From positions 1 through 5,634 of the forward strand of contig JAIUYC010000343.1 in the NCBI GenBank assembly GCA_020216575.1: a DNA stretch of 5,634 nt, in the 5' to 3' direction. Origin of the DNA: Coleofasciculus sp. S288. Its GTDB lineage: Bacteria; Cyanobacteriota; Cyanobacteriia; Cyanobacteriales; Coleofasciculaceae. A program made the position numbers and the translations under genes. The notes beneath the pieces are model-generated. The model was not told where the DNA came from and made no database searches. It saw only the letters and a program-made list of their open reading frames with translations. Positions 1 to 5,634 of this stretch are shown piece by piece; position 1 is the stretch's first letter; the number at the start of each line of letters is the position of its first letter.

Positions 1-223
1 TAAGAGAGCATATAAAAAGTTTTTTGCCATGAGATTGAACGTTTTTTAGTGTTGCAACTAACGCCCCTAATCCCGAACTATTCATAAAGGTAACATCCTG
101 AAAGTCAACTAAAACAATATCCACTCCATCTTCTACAATATCGTGTATTTCACGGCGTAATTCATTGGCTCTTATGCCATCTAAAATACCGGAAGGTTGA
201 ACAATTTTAACGGTAGAATCCAT
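1..223 (-). CDS. STAS-domain anti-sigma factor antagonist (SpoIIAA/RsbV-like), C-terminus cut by the window edge
   Basis: A minus-strand frame starts at ATG 223-221, stays open for 74 codons and runs off the left edge, so 30-40 residues are probably missing. The visible protein has the STAS layout: a first strand with VKIVQPSGILDG (residues 5-16), a helix (18-31), a hydrophobic strand DIVLVDF (35-41), then the signature FMNSSGLGALV (46-56). Ser49 aligns with the phosphorylated serine of SpoIIAA. The residue before it is Asn48, where SpoIIAA has Asp. In this family the unphosphorylated protein binds an RsbW/SpoIIAB-type kinase, and phosphorylation of the serine releases it; it is cytoplasmic. 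The start is supported by AGGAG seven bases upstream. The gene follows a glycosyltransferase that itself contains an RsbW-like domain, 65 bases away on the same strand, which makes that domain the first candidate partner (inference). The STAS assignment is firm; the partner is not shown by the sequence. Confidence 0.92.
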   Translation of the reverse strand, partial: MDSTVKIVQPSGILDGIRANELRREIHDIVEDGVDIVLVDFQDVTFMNSSGLGALVATLKNVQSHGKKLFICSL

Positions 224-230
224 TATTTTA

Positions 231-235
231 CTCCT
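231..235 (-). promoter_or_regulatory. Shine-Dalgarno site of the STAS gene
   Basis: On the minus strand this reads AGGAG, separated by TAAAATA (7 bases) from ATG 223-221. It is the strongest ribosome binding site visible in the window and fixes the start of the STAS gene. The glycosyltransferase upstream has only a weak site, so the small STAS protein may be translated more efficiently than the synthase from a shared message (inference). Confidence 0.8.
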
Positions 236-263
236 GTGATTTGAATGTCTATCTAGATTTCAC

Positions 264-281
264 TGATGGTTTATTCCATCA
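264..281 (-). other. Small hairpin between the glycosyltransferase and STAS genes
   Basis: A perfect 6-base inverted repeat, TGATGG and CCATCA, flanks a 6-base loop (AATAAA on the minus strand). A G-T pair can extend the stem by one. It begins eight bases after the glycosyltransferase stop codon. No T-run follows on the minus strand, so it is not a canonical intrinsic terminator. It could be an mRNA processing or stability element, or chance in an AT-rich gap. Confidence 0.35.
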
Positions 282-288
282 AGGCTAT

Positions 289-2688
289 TCATGAAGTTGA
301 TTCCGGTTGCCAAACAGCAGCACGGATAATCACCCATAGAAGTGAGAGGTTATAGACTGCCCAAGCTGCATTGATTAAATATAGCCAGGGATTCTCTATG
401 TTTCCAAGGATGTATTGATAAATACACCACATTATTCCCAAAATCGTTAGGGCAAAAACAGTCAACTGAGGTAAAACTAACCGAAGGTAGATTCCAGACT
501 GCCGCTGTTTCGGTGTGACCACAAATTTGATAGGTTTTCCGGTAAACACGCTCCAAACTGCCTGAATGAACAAAGGGAATAAGGCAATAGCGTACTGCTC
601 AGAACGCCAAAGCTGTCTTGCAGGAATGCCCCAACTCGCAGCCAGAAAAGTCAAGCGATTGAGGATAAAAGCTGGGACAAAGTGTATAACAAAATCCGGA
701 CCATAGGAACGCAGTGGAATAATGCCTGTGAAGAAGTAGATGATAGGACAGGCAATGAATATCACTGTAGCAAAGCCAGAGAAATAACTGTACATGGTTT
801 GGAAATATTGCAACTGTTGCCAAAATGTTAACCCCGACTTGGTAAATGGATTTTCTCGCAGCAGTACTTGAATTGTTCCCTGCGCCCAACGAAGCCGTTG
901 TTTTAAGGTAGAACTCAGGTCATCAGGGGCTAATCCCGATGCTAATTCTTCATGGTGATAAACAGATTTCCAGCCAGCGGAATGTAGGCGCATTGCTGTA
1001 TTCATATCCTCTGTAATACTGTTGCTAGAAACCCCTCCAACTAAATCAAATTCGTCTAACCGTTGTTCATTGATAGCAAACTCATCGGAGAAGTTTTGCA
1101 GTCCAACACTAATTAGGGCTTCACGCCGGAGTATGGCATTGGTTCCCGTATAAAAGGCGGAATTCATGCCATCTTTTCCTTGTTGAATTGGTCCATAAAA
1201 TAAGCTAGCTTGATGCCCAAATGGATCGCCCAGTGGAATGTTATAGAACGGCTGTGGCGTTTGCACGAACCCTATCTGATTGCTTTCGTACTTTCCTGTA
1301 TAAACGTTGTAGGTATAGAAGTAGGGTAAAACTCGTTTCAGAAATTCTGGCTTGGGAATATGGTCAGCATCTAGGGTTAGGATAAAGTCTCCCGACGTTT
1401 CTCCAGAAAAAATTGCGTAATTGATGTTACCAGCTTTAGCATGATGGGTTTTACCTGTTGGCTTCGGACGGGCAATGTAACGACAACGAGCAAGCTCAGT
1501 TAATTCTAGCTCTTTTTGATGGATAGCTTTGACCAAGAAACTACGTTCATGGGTCAAACATTCGCTAACTTTGCGATGTTTGGGATTTAACAAAAGAATC
1601 AACTGTCGGAGACTCTGTAAATAGCTAACGACAGACTCAAGCGCCCAGGTGGTGTCATTGACAGTAACTTGAGAATAGGATTTGACAATCAGCAAGCAAT
1701 TCCGATTATCTGGTGTTCTTGTATAACTCAGATGGTCAGCAATCTTTTGCATAATACTGAGCCCGCGCCCACGTTCAGCCAGCTCATCGATTTCCTCTGG
1801 TAGCTGTTGCAGCTGACTTTCAAAATCATAAGCAGGTCCACAATCCCAAATCCGAATCTCTATAGATTGGGTAAAAATTGTGATTTCAATATCAATGGGA
1901 GCTTCTGGTGAAAGTTGTTCGTGCGCATGGCACACTGCATTATCAAATCCTTCAGCCAATGCTGTTTTGCATTGCAGCCAAATATCAGTGGGAATTGAAG
2001 GGCGCTGGAATTGATCGAACCAGGACAAAACTTGACTTAAAGCATTGAGATTCGTATCAACTTGCAGGTGGAATGACTGGAGAAACTGCTCGGTTTTAGG
2101 GATTTCTGCTGCTATATTTTCGAGTTGCTGGAGATGGTTAACTAATTGCGATCGCTCCGTATTAATCCGTTCAGCCTCCTGTTGTAGCTGTGGCGATCGC
2201 AAATCCTCCAACCCCAAGCGTTCTGCCATCGTTCTCATGGCAGGTGAATTACCATCATCCAATACATAAACACACAGCTTCGTTGGAGGATAATCAATGG
2301 CTAAAGCTGCCCTAGTAGTTTGCTCAACGATTTCTACAGGTTCGTTATAGCAAGTTACAAAGATATCAACCGTTGGCCATTCAGAGCGAGGCAACAGTGG
2401 CGCCATGCGATCTAGAGCTCTTACCTGTCGGACTATTGGCCGCCACAGTCCAATAAAGAACATGACACCACCCAGATAACTATAAATTTCTGCCAATAGT
2501 AGGGGAATCGCCAGCCAGAGAGCATCAAAGTTAATTGAATGGTTAATACGCCAATACAGATACCAAGCCCCGAAAATCAAGTTAATTTCGGCTAGATAAC
2601 GAAACAGCAATGTTCTGTCTTTAAGGCGAGAACGAATATTGCCATAAAAGCTAGGAGAATTTTCAACAACTGAAACTGGATTGGTCAT
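289..2688 (-). CDS. Cellulose-synthase-like family 2 glycosyltransferase with an RsbW-like ATPase domain inserted in the catalytic domain
   Basis: A complete 799-residue inner-membrane processive glycosyltransferase, expected to add sugars from a nucleotide-sugar donor to a beta-linked exopolysaccharide and export it. Hydrophobic segments lie near residues 31-48 and 55-80, then about five between 624 and 790. The cytoplasmic GT2 motifs are intact: VTCYNEP (111-117), DDG (144-146), DAD (440-442), FYTGTNAILRR (512-522), TED (559-561), QRLRW (597-601) and the gating-loop motif FVVTPK (722-727). Between DDG and DAD, about 235 extra residues (161-397) carry an anti-sigma/serine-kinase ATPase domain. 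A further 20 or so residues (530-550) precede TED. The chain ends after two membrane segments, so the PilZ c-di-GMP domain typical of BcsA is absent. Start: ATG 2688 is the first start after an in-frame TGA five codons upstream; the ribosome site is weak (GAGA). The gene lies between a DUF3131 gene (44-base gap) and a STAS gene (65-base gap). The family is certain; whether the product is cellulose or another glucan is not. Confidence 0.95.
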   Translation of the reverse strand: MTNPVSVVENSPSFYGNIRSRLKDRTLLFRYLAEINLIFGAWYLYWRINHSINFDALWLAIPLLLAEIYSYLGGVMFFIGLWRPIVRQVRALDRMAPLLPRSEWPTVDIFVTCYNEPVEIVEQTTRAALAIDYPPTKLCVYVLDDGNSPAMRTMAERLGLEDLRSPQLQQEAERINTERSQLVNHLQQLENIAAEIPKTEQFLQSFHLQVDTNLNALSQVLSWFDQFQRPSIPTDIWLQCKTALAEGFDNAVCHAHEQLSPEAPIDIEITIFTQSIEIRIWDCGPAYDFESQLQQLPEEIDELAERGRGLSIMQKIADHLSYTRTPDNRNCLLIVKSYSQVTVNDTTWALESVVSYLQSLRQLILLLNPKHRKVSECLTHERSFLVKAIHQKELELTELARCRYIARPKPTGKTHHAKAGNINYAIFSGETSGDFILTLDADHIPKPEFLKRVLPYFYTYNVYTGKYESNQIGFVQTPQPFYNIPLGDPFGHQASLFYGPIQQGKDGMNSAFYTGTNAILRREALISVGLQNFSDEFAINEQRLDEFDLVGGVSSNSITEDMNTAMRLHSAGWKSVYHHEELASGLAPDDLSSTLKQRLRWAQGTIQVLLRENPFTKSGLTFWQQLQYFQTMYSYFSGFATVIFIACPIIYFFTGIIPLRSYGPDFVIHFVPAFILNRLTFLAASWGIPARQLWRSEQYAIALFPLFIQAVWSVFTGKPIKFVVTPKQRQSGIYLRLVLPQLTVFALTILGIMWCIYQYILGNIENPWLYLINAAWAVYNLSLLWVIIRAAVWQPESTS
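1678..2076 (-). other. Inserted HATPase_c_2 domain (RsbW/SpoIIAB-like) within the glycosyltransferase
   Basis: This part encodes about residues 205-337 of the glycosyltransferase and has the motifs of an anti-sigma-factor kinase. The N-box is EGFDNAVCHAH, with Glu246 and Asn250 in the ExxxN spacing that provides the catalytic base and Mg ligand in SpoIIAB. The first glycine box is WDCGPAYDF (Asp282, Gly284). The second is ERGRGLSIMQKIAD (305-318), matching the GRGL-x-hMxxhhD pattern of the family. A closing strand CLLIVKS (331-337) follows. No key residue looks lost, so ATP binding and serine kinase activity are plausible. Charged, probably helical segments flank it (161-204 and 345-400) and could form a stalk that brings the two ends of the insert together. 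Domain identity is strong; kinase activity and its substrate are inferred. Confidence 0.9.
2148..2200. repeat. Two HIP1 octamers (GCGATCGC)
   Basis: Perfect GCGATCGC copies lie at 2148-2155 and 2193-2200. They are the only two in the glycosyltransferase gene, and both fall in the helical segment leading into the inserted ATPase domain rather than in the GT2 core. HIP1 is a palindrome abundant in many cyanobacterial chromosomes, so it supports the assignment of the host. Confidence 0.85.
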
Positions 2689-2732
2689 AGTTATGAGTTC
2701 TCATGGTGGTTTTTGAGTGAATTAAAGCCAAA

Positions 2733-5634
2733 CTAAAAGGCTAAGGGCTGTCTATCCCTTGCTTGATAGAGCAGGCTTTCCAGAATCACTGCGTTGGTAT
2801 TGACATTCAGCAGGTCATTCACGCCCAGTTGAGAATTTTCGTAGCGTCCGGAAAAGTAGCCTCGATCGCGATCGGCAAGGTTTTGAACCGCTTCTCTCAG
2901 AGTGCTGGTATACGAATCATTAGGCATTAAAGCTGCCCAAGCAAACGCCGCTTTGGTGCTCAAGAATCGCAGTTGAGGATAAGCTTTGCCCTGGCTATTG
3001 GTAGCGTTCCAAGGTTGCCCGTTGGCATAGACGCTGTAGTACAAAAAGTACGGGGGACGGTCGAGAGAATCTTCATTCACAGCCGTTAAGATTTGGGTGC
3101 GCTCGAATCGTTGTGCTTGAACTTGTAGTAAATTGAGAACTTGAGGTTTGACCGCATCATTCCAGCCCAATTCCAACCCCCAAAGAAGATAGGGGTCGTT
3201 GGTGAGATAATTCGTCGCGTTAGAGTTTTCTAAGTTGCGGCGATCGACTTGTAAGGGAATGCCATCAACTTCAATGGTTTGGACGGGGGGATTGTACAAG
3301 GCATTCTCAGCTTCAATGCCCCACAGTTGCAAGCTGTAGGCGGCGTATTGTTCGTAACCGAGACGCCCTTCTTGAACAGTGCGGATTTGCCCATTGGAAC
3401 CGGGAATCCCACCGTATAGCCAACCGTCTTGTACCAATTTTGAGAGTTCCCAACCTTCGACGATACGGTTGATGCGATCGCTATATTCGGGGTAATGGGT
3501 TCGTAAAACGTGCAATGCCAGTAAAAACCTAGCCGTATCTAAAACTGACCAACCACTCGTTCCGTTGGGGTCAGGAGTATTATTCAATCGGCGCATCTCC
3601 CCAGTACGAGTGCTGTATGCCTTGTTAGGCAAACCCGTTGGGGCTAGCGGCAAGGACTCCAGCGTCTGCAACAACCGCTCAACCATGCTGTTGAAGCGTT
3701 CTGGCTGAAGTACCCCTAGTTGCCGTGCAGCGTGGATACCTAAAATCGCACTCCCCTGATCCCATAGCGTTGTCCAAGGGTAGTTTTCCACAGCATTGAC
3801 AAACCCTGTTTGAGGATTCCAGTTGCGCTCAAAATACCGCCAAGCTAGTTGTGCAGCAATGCGATCGCTTTCTGTCAAACCCGATGATGAGCTTACCGGG
3901 GAAGCAGTAGCGACGGCATCCGGTGCAGGTTGTTGAGTGGGTGTTGCTTCTATCGGTGGTGCTGGTGAAGCGATCGCATTTCTTGATTCTGGTGCTGAAA
4001 ATGCAACCGATGTTGTGCGATCGCTGCCCGAAACCCAGTAAGCACCCGTAGAATTAGCAATCCGTCGTGCTGTCTGCGTAGCAGTACGAGGTAAACCACG
4101 ACCCGAATCGCTCGTTGCTACTGCCCGCCACCAGGGAGAATCCATTGCTGTTTCTGGATGAATCAAGGGTTGCTGGTTCGTTGCCAGGTACAGGAGAGAT
4201 TGCAAAATCAGGCTGTTCGTGCTGCCACTTAGAGCCGTTTCTGGTTTACCCGTTTTTTCAGAAAAGCCTTCATAGTAACCCAGTTGAGGATTGTAGAGGT
4301 CTGTTGTTGCCTGCAATAACTGGCGGGTATATTCGTTTTCCGGGAATAGGGCATGAAACCCAAAAGCGGCGGCTGTGCTGACGGTACGAGCCTCCGGCAC
4401 AGACTTCCCATCATCGTTTAGGGTTGCCCAAGCTTCCCCTTGAGCAGCGATTGTGCTGTTAACCACGTAGGGCGGTTTGTCACTCAGCGTTGTGGCGGCA
4501 GCAGTGAAAGTACCAGTACGGCGGTAACGCTCAGCTTGAGCCTGAAGAATGGGCTGCACAAGCTGGCGCATTTGGGGGTCAAAACCAAATTCCAAGCCGT
4601 AGAGTAAGAACGGATTGCTAACCGTGTACTGGTTCTGCTCTGAATTTCTGTCTGCTTGTTGACGCTGAACTGGTATCTGAACCCCCTCAACTGAGGCAGT
4701 TTGATACTTATCCCCAACAGCAGAACGCTCAACGTTAAAGCCCCACAACTGAAACGCCCGTGCTGCATATTCTTCATAGCCGAGGCGAGTTTCAGGCTTA
4801 ACTTGGGTCAGGAGTCGTCCATTCTCATCCTTCGTCACTCTCGCACTGAAAAGAAGACCATCCCGCACCACTTGAGAGTACGACCACTCCAGCACGATTT
4901 GATCAACGGCGTTGGTGTATTCTGGATGGCAGGTTTTCAGCTTATAAAGCGCCGCTAGTATCCGTCCAATATCTAGGGCTGACCAACCCGTTCCCTCGGC
5001 AGTGGGATTGCTGCTTCCTTGAGTGGTGGAGGGGTTGCTGCCGTAGTCTACGGGTTGCAAGGACTGGGTATTGTAACCGCGATGGGGTAATTGTCCAGCA
5101 AACAGGGGCAACCTCTCCAAGGCTCCTAGTAAAAGACGAGTGCGCTGGTCAAATTCGTCGGCTGAGATGAGGTCGAGCGATCGCGCCGCATTGAGTGCTA
5201 CTAGATAATCCCCCAATCCCCACAGCGTTGCACCGTTCATGTCGCTGCGGTCATTTACCAGCCCAGTATTCGCTTGATAATTTGCCTTAAAGTATTGCCA
5301 AGCTGCCTCAGCATAACGGCGTTCTGGAACAGTTAGAGGTCTGGCTAGGTTTGGGCAAGCGGAGGGCTGAGGTTTCCCAACCGGGGGGATAGGTGAAACA
5401 GCAATAACTGGCGTGTCAGCAGGTGAAGGCGCAATGCCTTGTGTTCCTGAAGATTGACCTTCTGTAGTCGTTGCCGTTGTAGCGTTGTCACTCGATTGTG
5501 CAGGTGCAAAGGTGACCAAACTCGACCCAATTAGGGGACGATTGCCTCTGGCTTTGTAGTACAAAATCTCTAGAATTAGTCCATTCGTGTTGCCTGTTAG
5601 CGCTTTATTCGGTTGCTTTGTTTCTTCGTACAGT
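2733..5634 (-). CDS. Multi-module DUF3131 protein, probably exported; 5' end cut by the window edge
   Basis: The frame ends at TAG 2735-2733 and is open through the right edge: 966 residues are visible, numbered here from the first full codon at 5633. A TTG at 5564 could be taken as a start, but the 23 codons before it encode the conserved tail of a DUF3131 module (LTGNTNGLILEILYYKARG), so the gene is truncated and any signal peptide lies outside. The layout is: module A tail (1-37), Thr/Ser/Pro-rich linker (38-101), module B (102-493), Pro/Ala/Thr-rich linker (494-585), module C (586-966). Conserved in B and C are TG[LF]VN, TLW..G, GWS.LD, LGYE.YAA, LQLWG or FQLWG, LLxGLE, STxAAF and TNxxILxSLLY. 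The module function is unknown; the helical repeat pattern suggests an alpha/alpha toroid as in many glycan-active enzymes (inference). The first gene of the visible row, it ends 44 bases before the glycosyltransferase, implying a role in making, trimming or anchoring the same polymer. Confidence 0.9.
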   Translation of the reverse strand, partial: LYEETKQPNKALTGNTNGLILEILYYKARGNRPLIGSSLVTFAPAQSSDNATTATTTEGQSSGTQGIAPSPADTPVIAVSPIPPVGKPQPSACPNLARPLTVPERRYAEAAWQYFKANYQANTGLVNDRSDMNGATLWGLGDYLVALNAARSLDLISADEFDQRTRLLLGALERLPLFAGQLPHRGYNTQSLQPVDYGSNPSTTQGSSNPTAEGTGWSALDIGRILAALYKLKTCHPEYTNAVDQIVLEWSYSQVVRDGLLFSARVTKDENGRLLTQVKPETRLGYEEYAARAFQLWGFNVERSAVGDKYQTASVEGVQIPVQRQQADRNSEQNQYTVSNPFLLYGLEFGFDPQMRQLVQPILQAQAERYRRTGTFTAAATTLSDKPPYVVNSTIAAQGEAWATLNDDGKSVPEARTVSTAAAFGFHALFPENEYTRQLLQATTDLYNPQLGYYEGFSEKTGKPETALSGSTNSLILQSLLYLATNQQPLIHPETAMDSPWWRAVATSDSGRGLPRTATQTARRIANSTGAYWVSGSDRTTSVAFSAPESRNAIASPAPPIEATPTQQPAPDAVATASPVSSSSGLTESDRIAAQLAWRYFERNWNPQTGFVNAVENYPWTTLWDQGSAILGIHAARQLGVLQPERFNSMVERLLQTLESLPLAPTGLPNKAYSTRTGEMRRLNNTPDPNGTSGWSVLDTARFLLALHVLRTHYPEYSDRINRIVEGWELSKLVQDGWLYGGIPGSNGQIRTVQEGRLGYEQYAAYSLQLWGIEAENALYNPPVQTIEVDGIPLQVDRRNLENSNATNYLTNDPYLLWGLELGWNDAVKPQVLNLLQVQAQRFERTQILTAVNEDSLDRPPYFLYYSVYANGQPWNATNSQGKAYPQLRFLSTKAAFAWAALMPNDSYTSTLREAVQNLADRDRGYFSGRYENSQLGVNDLLNVNTNAVILESLLYQARDRQPLAF
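2736..3878 (-). repeat. DUF3131 module C (C-terminal copy)
   Basis: About 381 residues at the C-terminus. Landmarks in order are AWRYFERNW, QTGFVN, TTLWDQG, GTSGWSVLD, EGRLGYEQYAA, LQLWGIEAE, DPYLLWGLELGW, FLSTKAAFAWAALMP, GYFSGRYE and NTNAVILESLLYQA. They match module B one for one in the same order. The module contains no cysteine, unlike module B. The protein ends a few residues after the last motif, so nothing follows this copy. Confidence 0.88.
3861..4024. repeat. Cluster of three HIP1 octamers
   Basis: Perfect GCGATCGC copies start at 3861, 3970 and 4017, three within 164 bases against seven in the whole window. They lie at the end of the low-complexity linker between DUF3131 modules B and C and at the very start of module C. 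The remaining sites are at 3474 and 5177 in this gene. Confidence 0.85.
3879..4154 (-). other. Low-complexity linker between DUF3131 modules B and C
   Basis: About 92 residues. The first half is mixed and somewhat basic (for example SGRGLPRTATQTARRIA). The second half is rich in Pro, Ala, Thr and Ser (PAPPIEATPTQQPAPDAVAT), as in flexible linkers of exported multi-domain enzymes. A shorter linker of similar composition lies between module A and module B at 5331-5522. Confidence 0.75.
4155..5330 (-). repeat. DUF3131 module B (middle copy)
   Basis: About 392 residues. Landmarks are AWQYFKANY, NTGLVN, ATLWGLG, GTGWSALD, TRLGYEEYAA, FQLWGFNVE, NPFLLYGLEFG, VSTAAAFGFHALFP, GYYEGFSE and STNSLILQSLLYLA. 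Between GYNT and GWS it is about eight residues longer than module C, through an Asn/Ser/Thr-rich loop (GSNPSTTQGSSNPT). It has two cysteines, one just before the module (SACPN) and one in KTCHPEY, which could pair if the protein is exported (inference). The identity with module C is clear but diverged, indicating an old duplication. Confidence 0.88.
5523..5634 (-). repeat. Tail of a further DUF3131 module (module A), cut by the window edge
   Basis: The 37 residues at the right edge read LYEETKQPNKALTGNTNG, then LILEILYYKARGNRPLIG. They align with the ends of module B (ALSGSTNSLILQSLLYLA..QQPLI) and module C (LLNVNTNAVILESLLYQA..RQPLA). This shows a third module, almost wholly outside the window, and that the gene continues to the right. 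Confidence 0.88.

Noticed and set aside
224..288. A separate promoter for the STAS gene
   Set aside because: No convincing -10 and -35 pair with proper spacing is visible; TAGATA is the nearest -10-like string and lacks a partner. Shared transcription with the synthase is simpler.
599..889. Minus-strand open frames in other phases inside the synthase and DUF3131 genes (also at 350-556, 3230-3412, 4229-4414, 4484-4777, 5345-5530)
   Set aside because: They overlap well-supported coding sequence in another frame; their translations are compositionally odd and show no motif.
1498..2208. The idea that the insert marks two genes joined by a sequencing error or a mobile element
   Set aside because: The frame is continuous, GT2 sequence is intact on both sides, no start site, terminal repeat or target duplication is seen, and the insert sits in a loop between strands.
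2693..2704. Inverted repeat ATGAG / CTCAT around the weak ribosome site of the synthase
   Set aside because: Arms of five bases with a two-base spacer cannot form a good hairpin, and such a repeat is expected by chance in a gap like this.
4115..4381. Plus-strand open frame of 88 codons, with similar ones at 2045-2269 and 4701-4958
   Set aside because: All lie wholly opposite the conserved minus-strand genes, have no recognisable domain, and look like by-products of those genes' codon use.

Overview
The window looks like chromosomal DNA from a cyanobacterium. Seven perfect copies of the octamer GCGATCGC (HIP1, over-represented in many cyanobacteria) start at 2148, 2193, 3474, 3861, 3970, 4017 and 5177. 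The encoded domain families and moderate GC content also fit; the species cannot be told from this stretch.

All genes lie on the minus strand and read from right to left as a tight row. (1) Positions 2733-5634 hold a long secreted-type protein made of tandem DUF3131 modules joined by Pro/Ser/Thr/Ala-rich linkers. Its reading frame is open through the right edge, so the gene is cut at its 5' end. (2) After 44 bases, positions 289-2688 encode a complete 799-residue cellulose-synthase-like family 2 glycosyltransferase. Its catalytic domain is interrupted by about 235 residues containing an intact anti-sigma-factor/serine-kinase type ATPase domain (RsbW/SpoIIAB-like). It has no C-terminal PilZ domain. 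(3) After 65 bases, positions 1-223 encode the first 74 residues of a STAS-domain anti-sigma-factor antagonist (SpoIIAA/RsbV-like), cut by the left edge.

Together these suggest an exopolysaccharide locus in which the membrane synthase carries the kinase half of a partner-switching module inside its catalytic domain. The STAS substrate/antagonist is encoded next door, and a DUF3131 protein probably acts on or around the polymer outside the cytoplasm. Domain identities are read from motifs in the sequence. The regulatory link (STAS binding to the inserted kinase and controlling polymer synthesis) is inference, supported by gene adjacency, the intact kinase and phospho-acceptor motifs, and the missing PilZ domain.

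There is no gene-free stretch over 300 bases. No RNA genes, mobile elements, CRISPR arrays or convincing promoters or terminators were seen.
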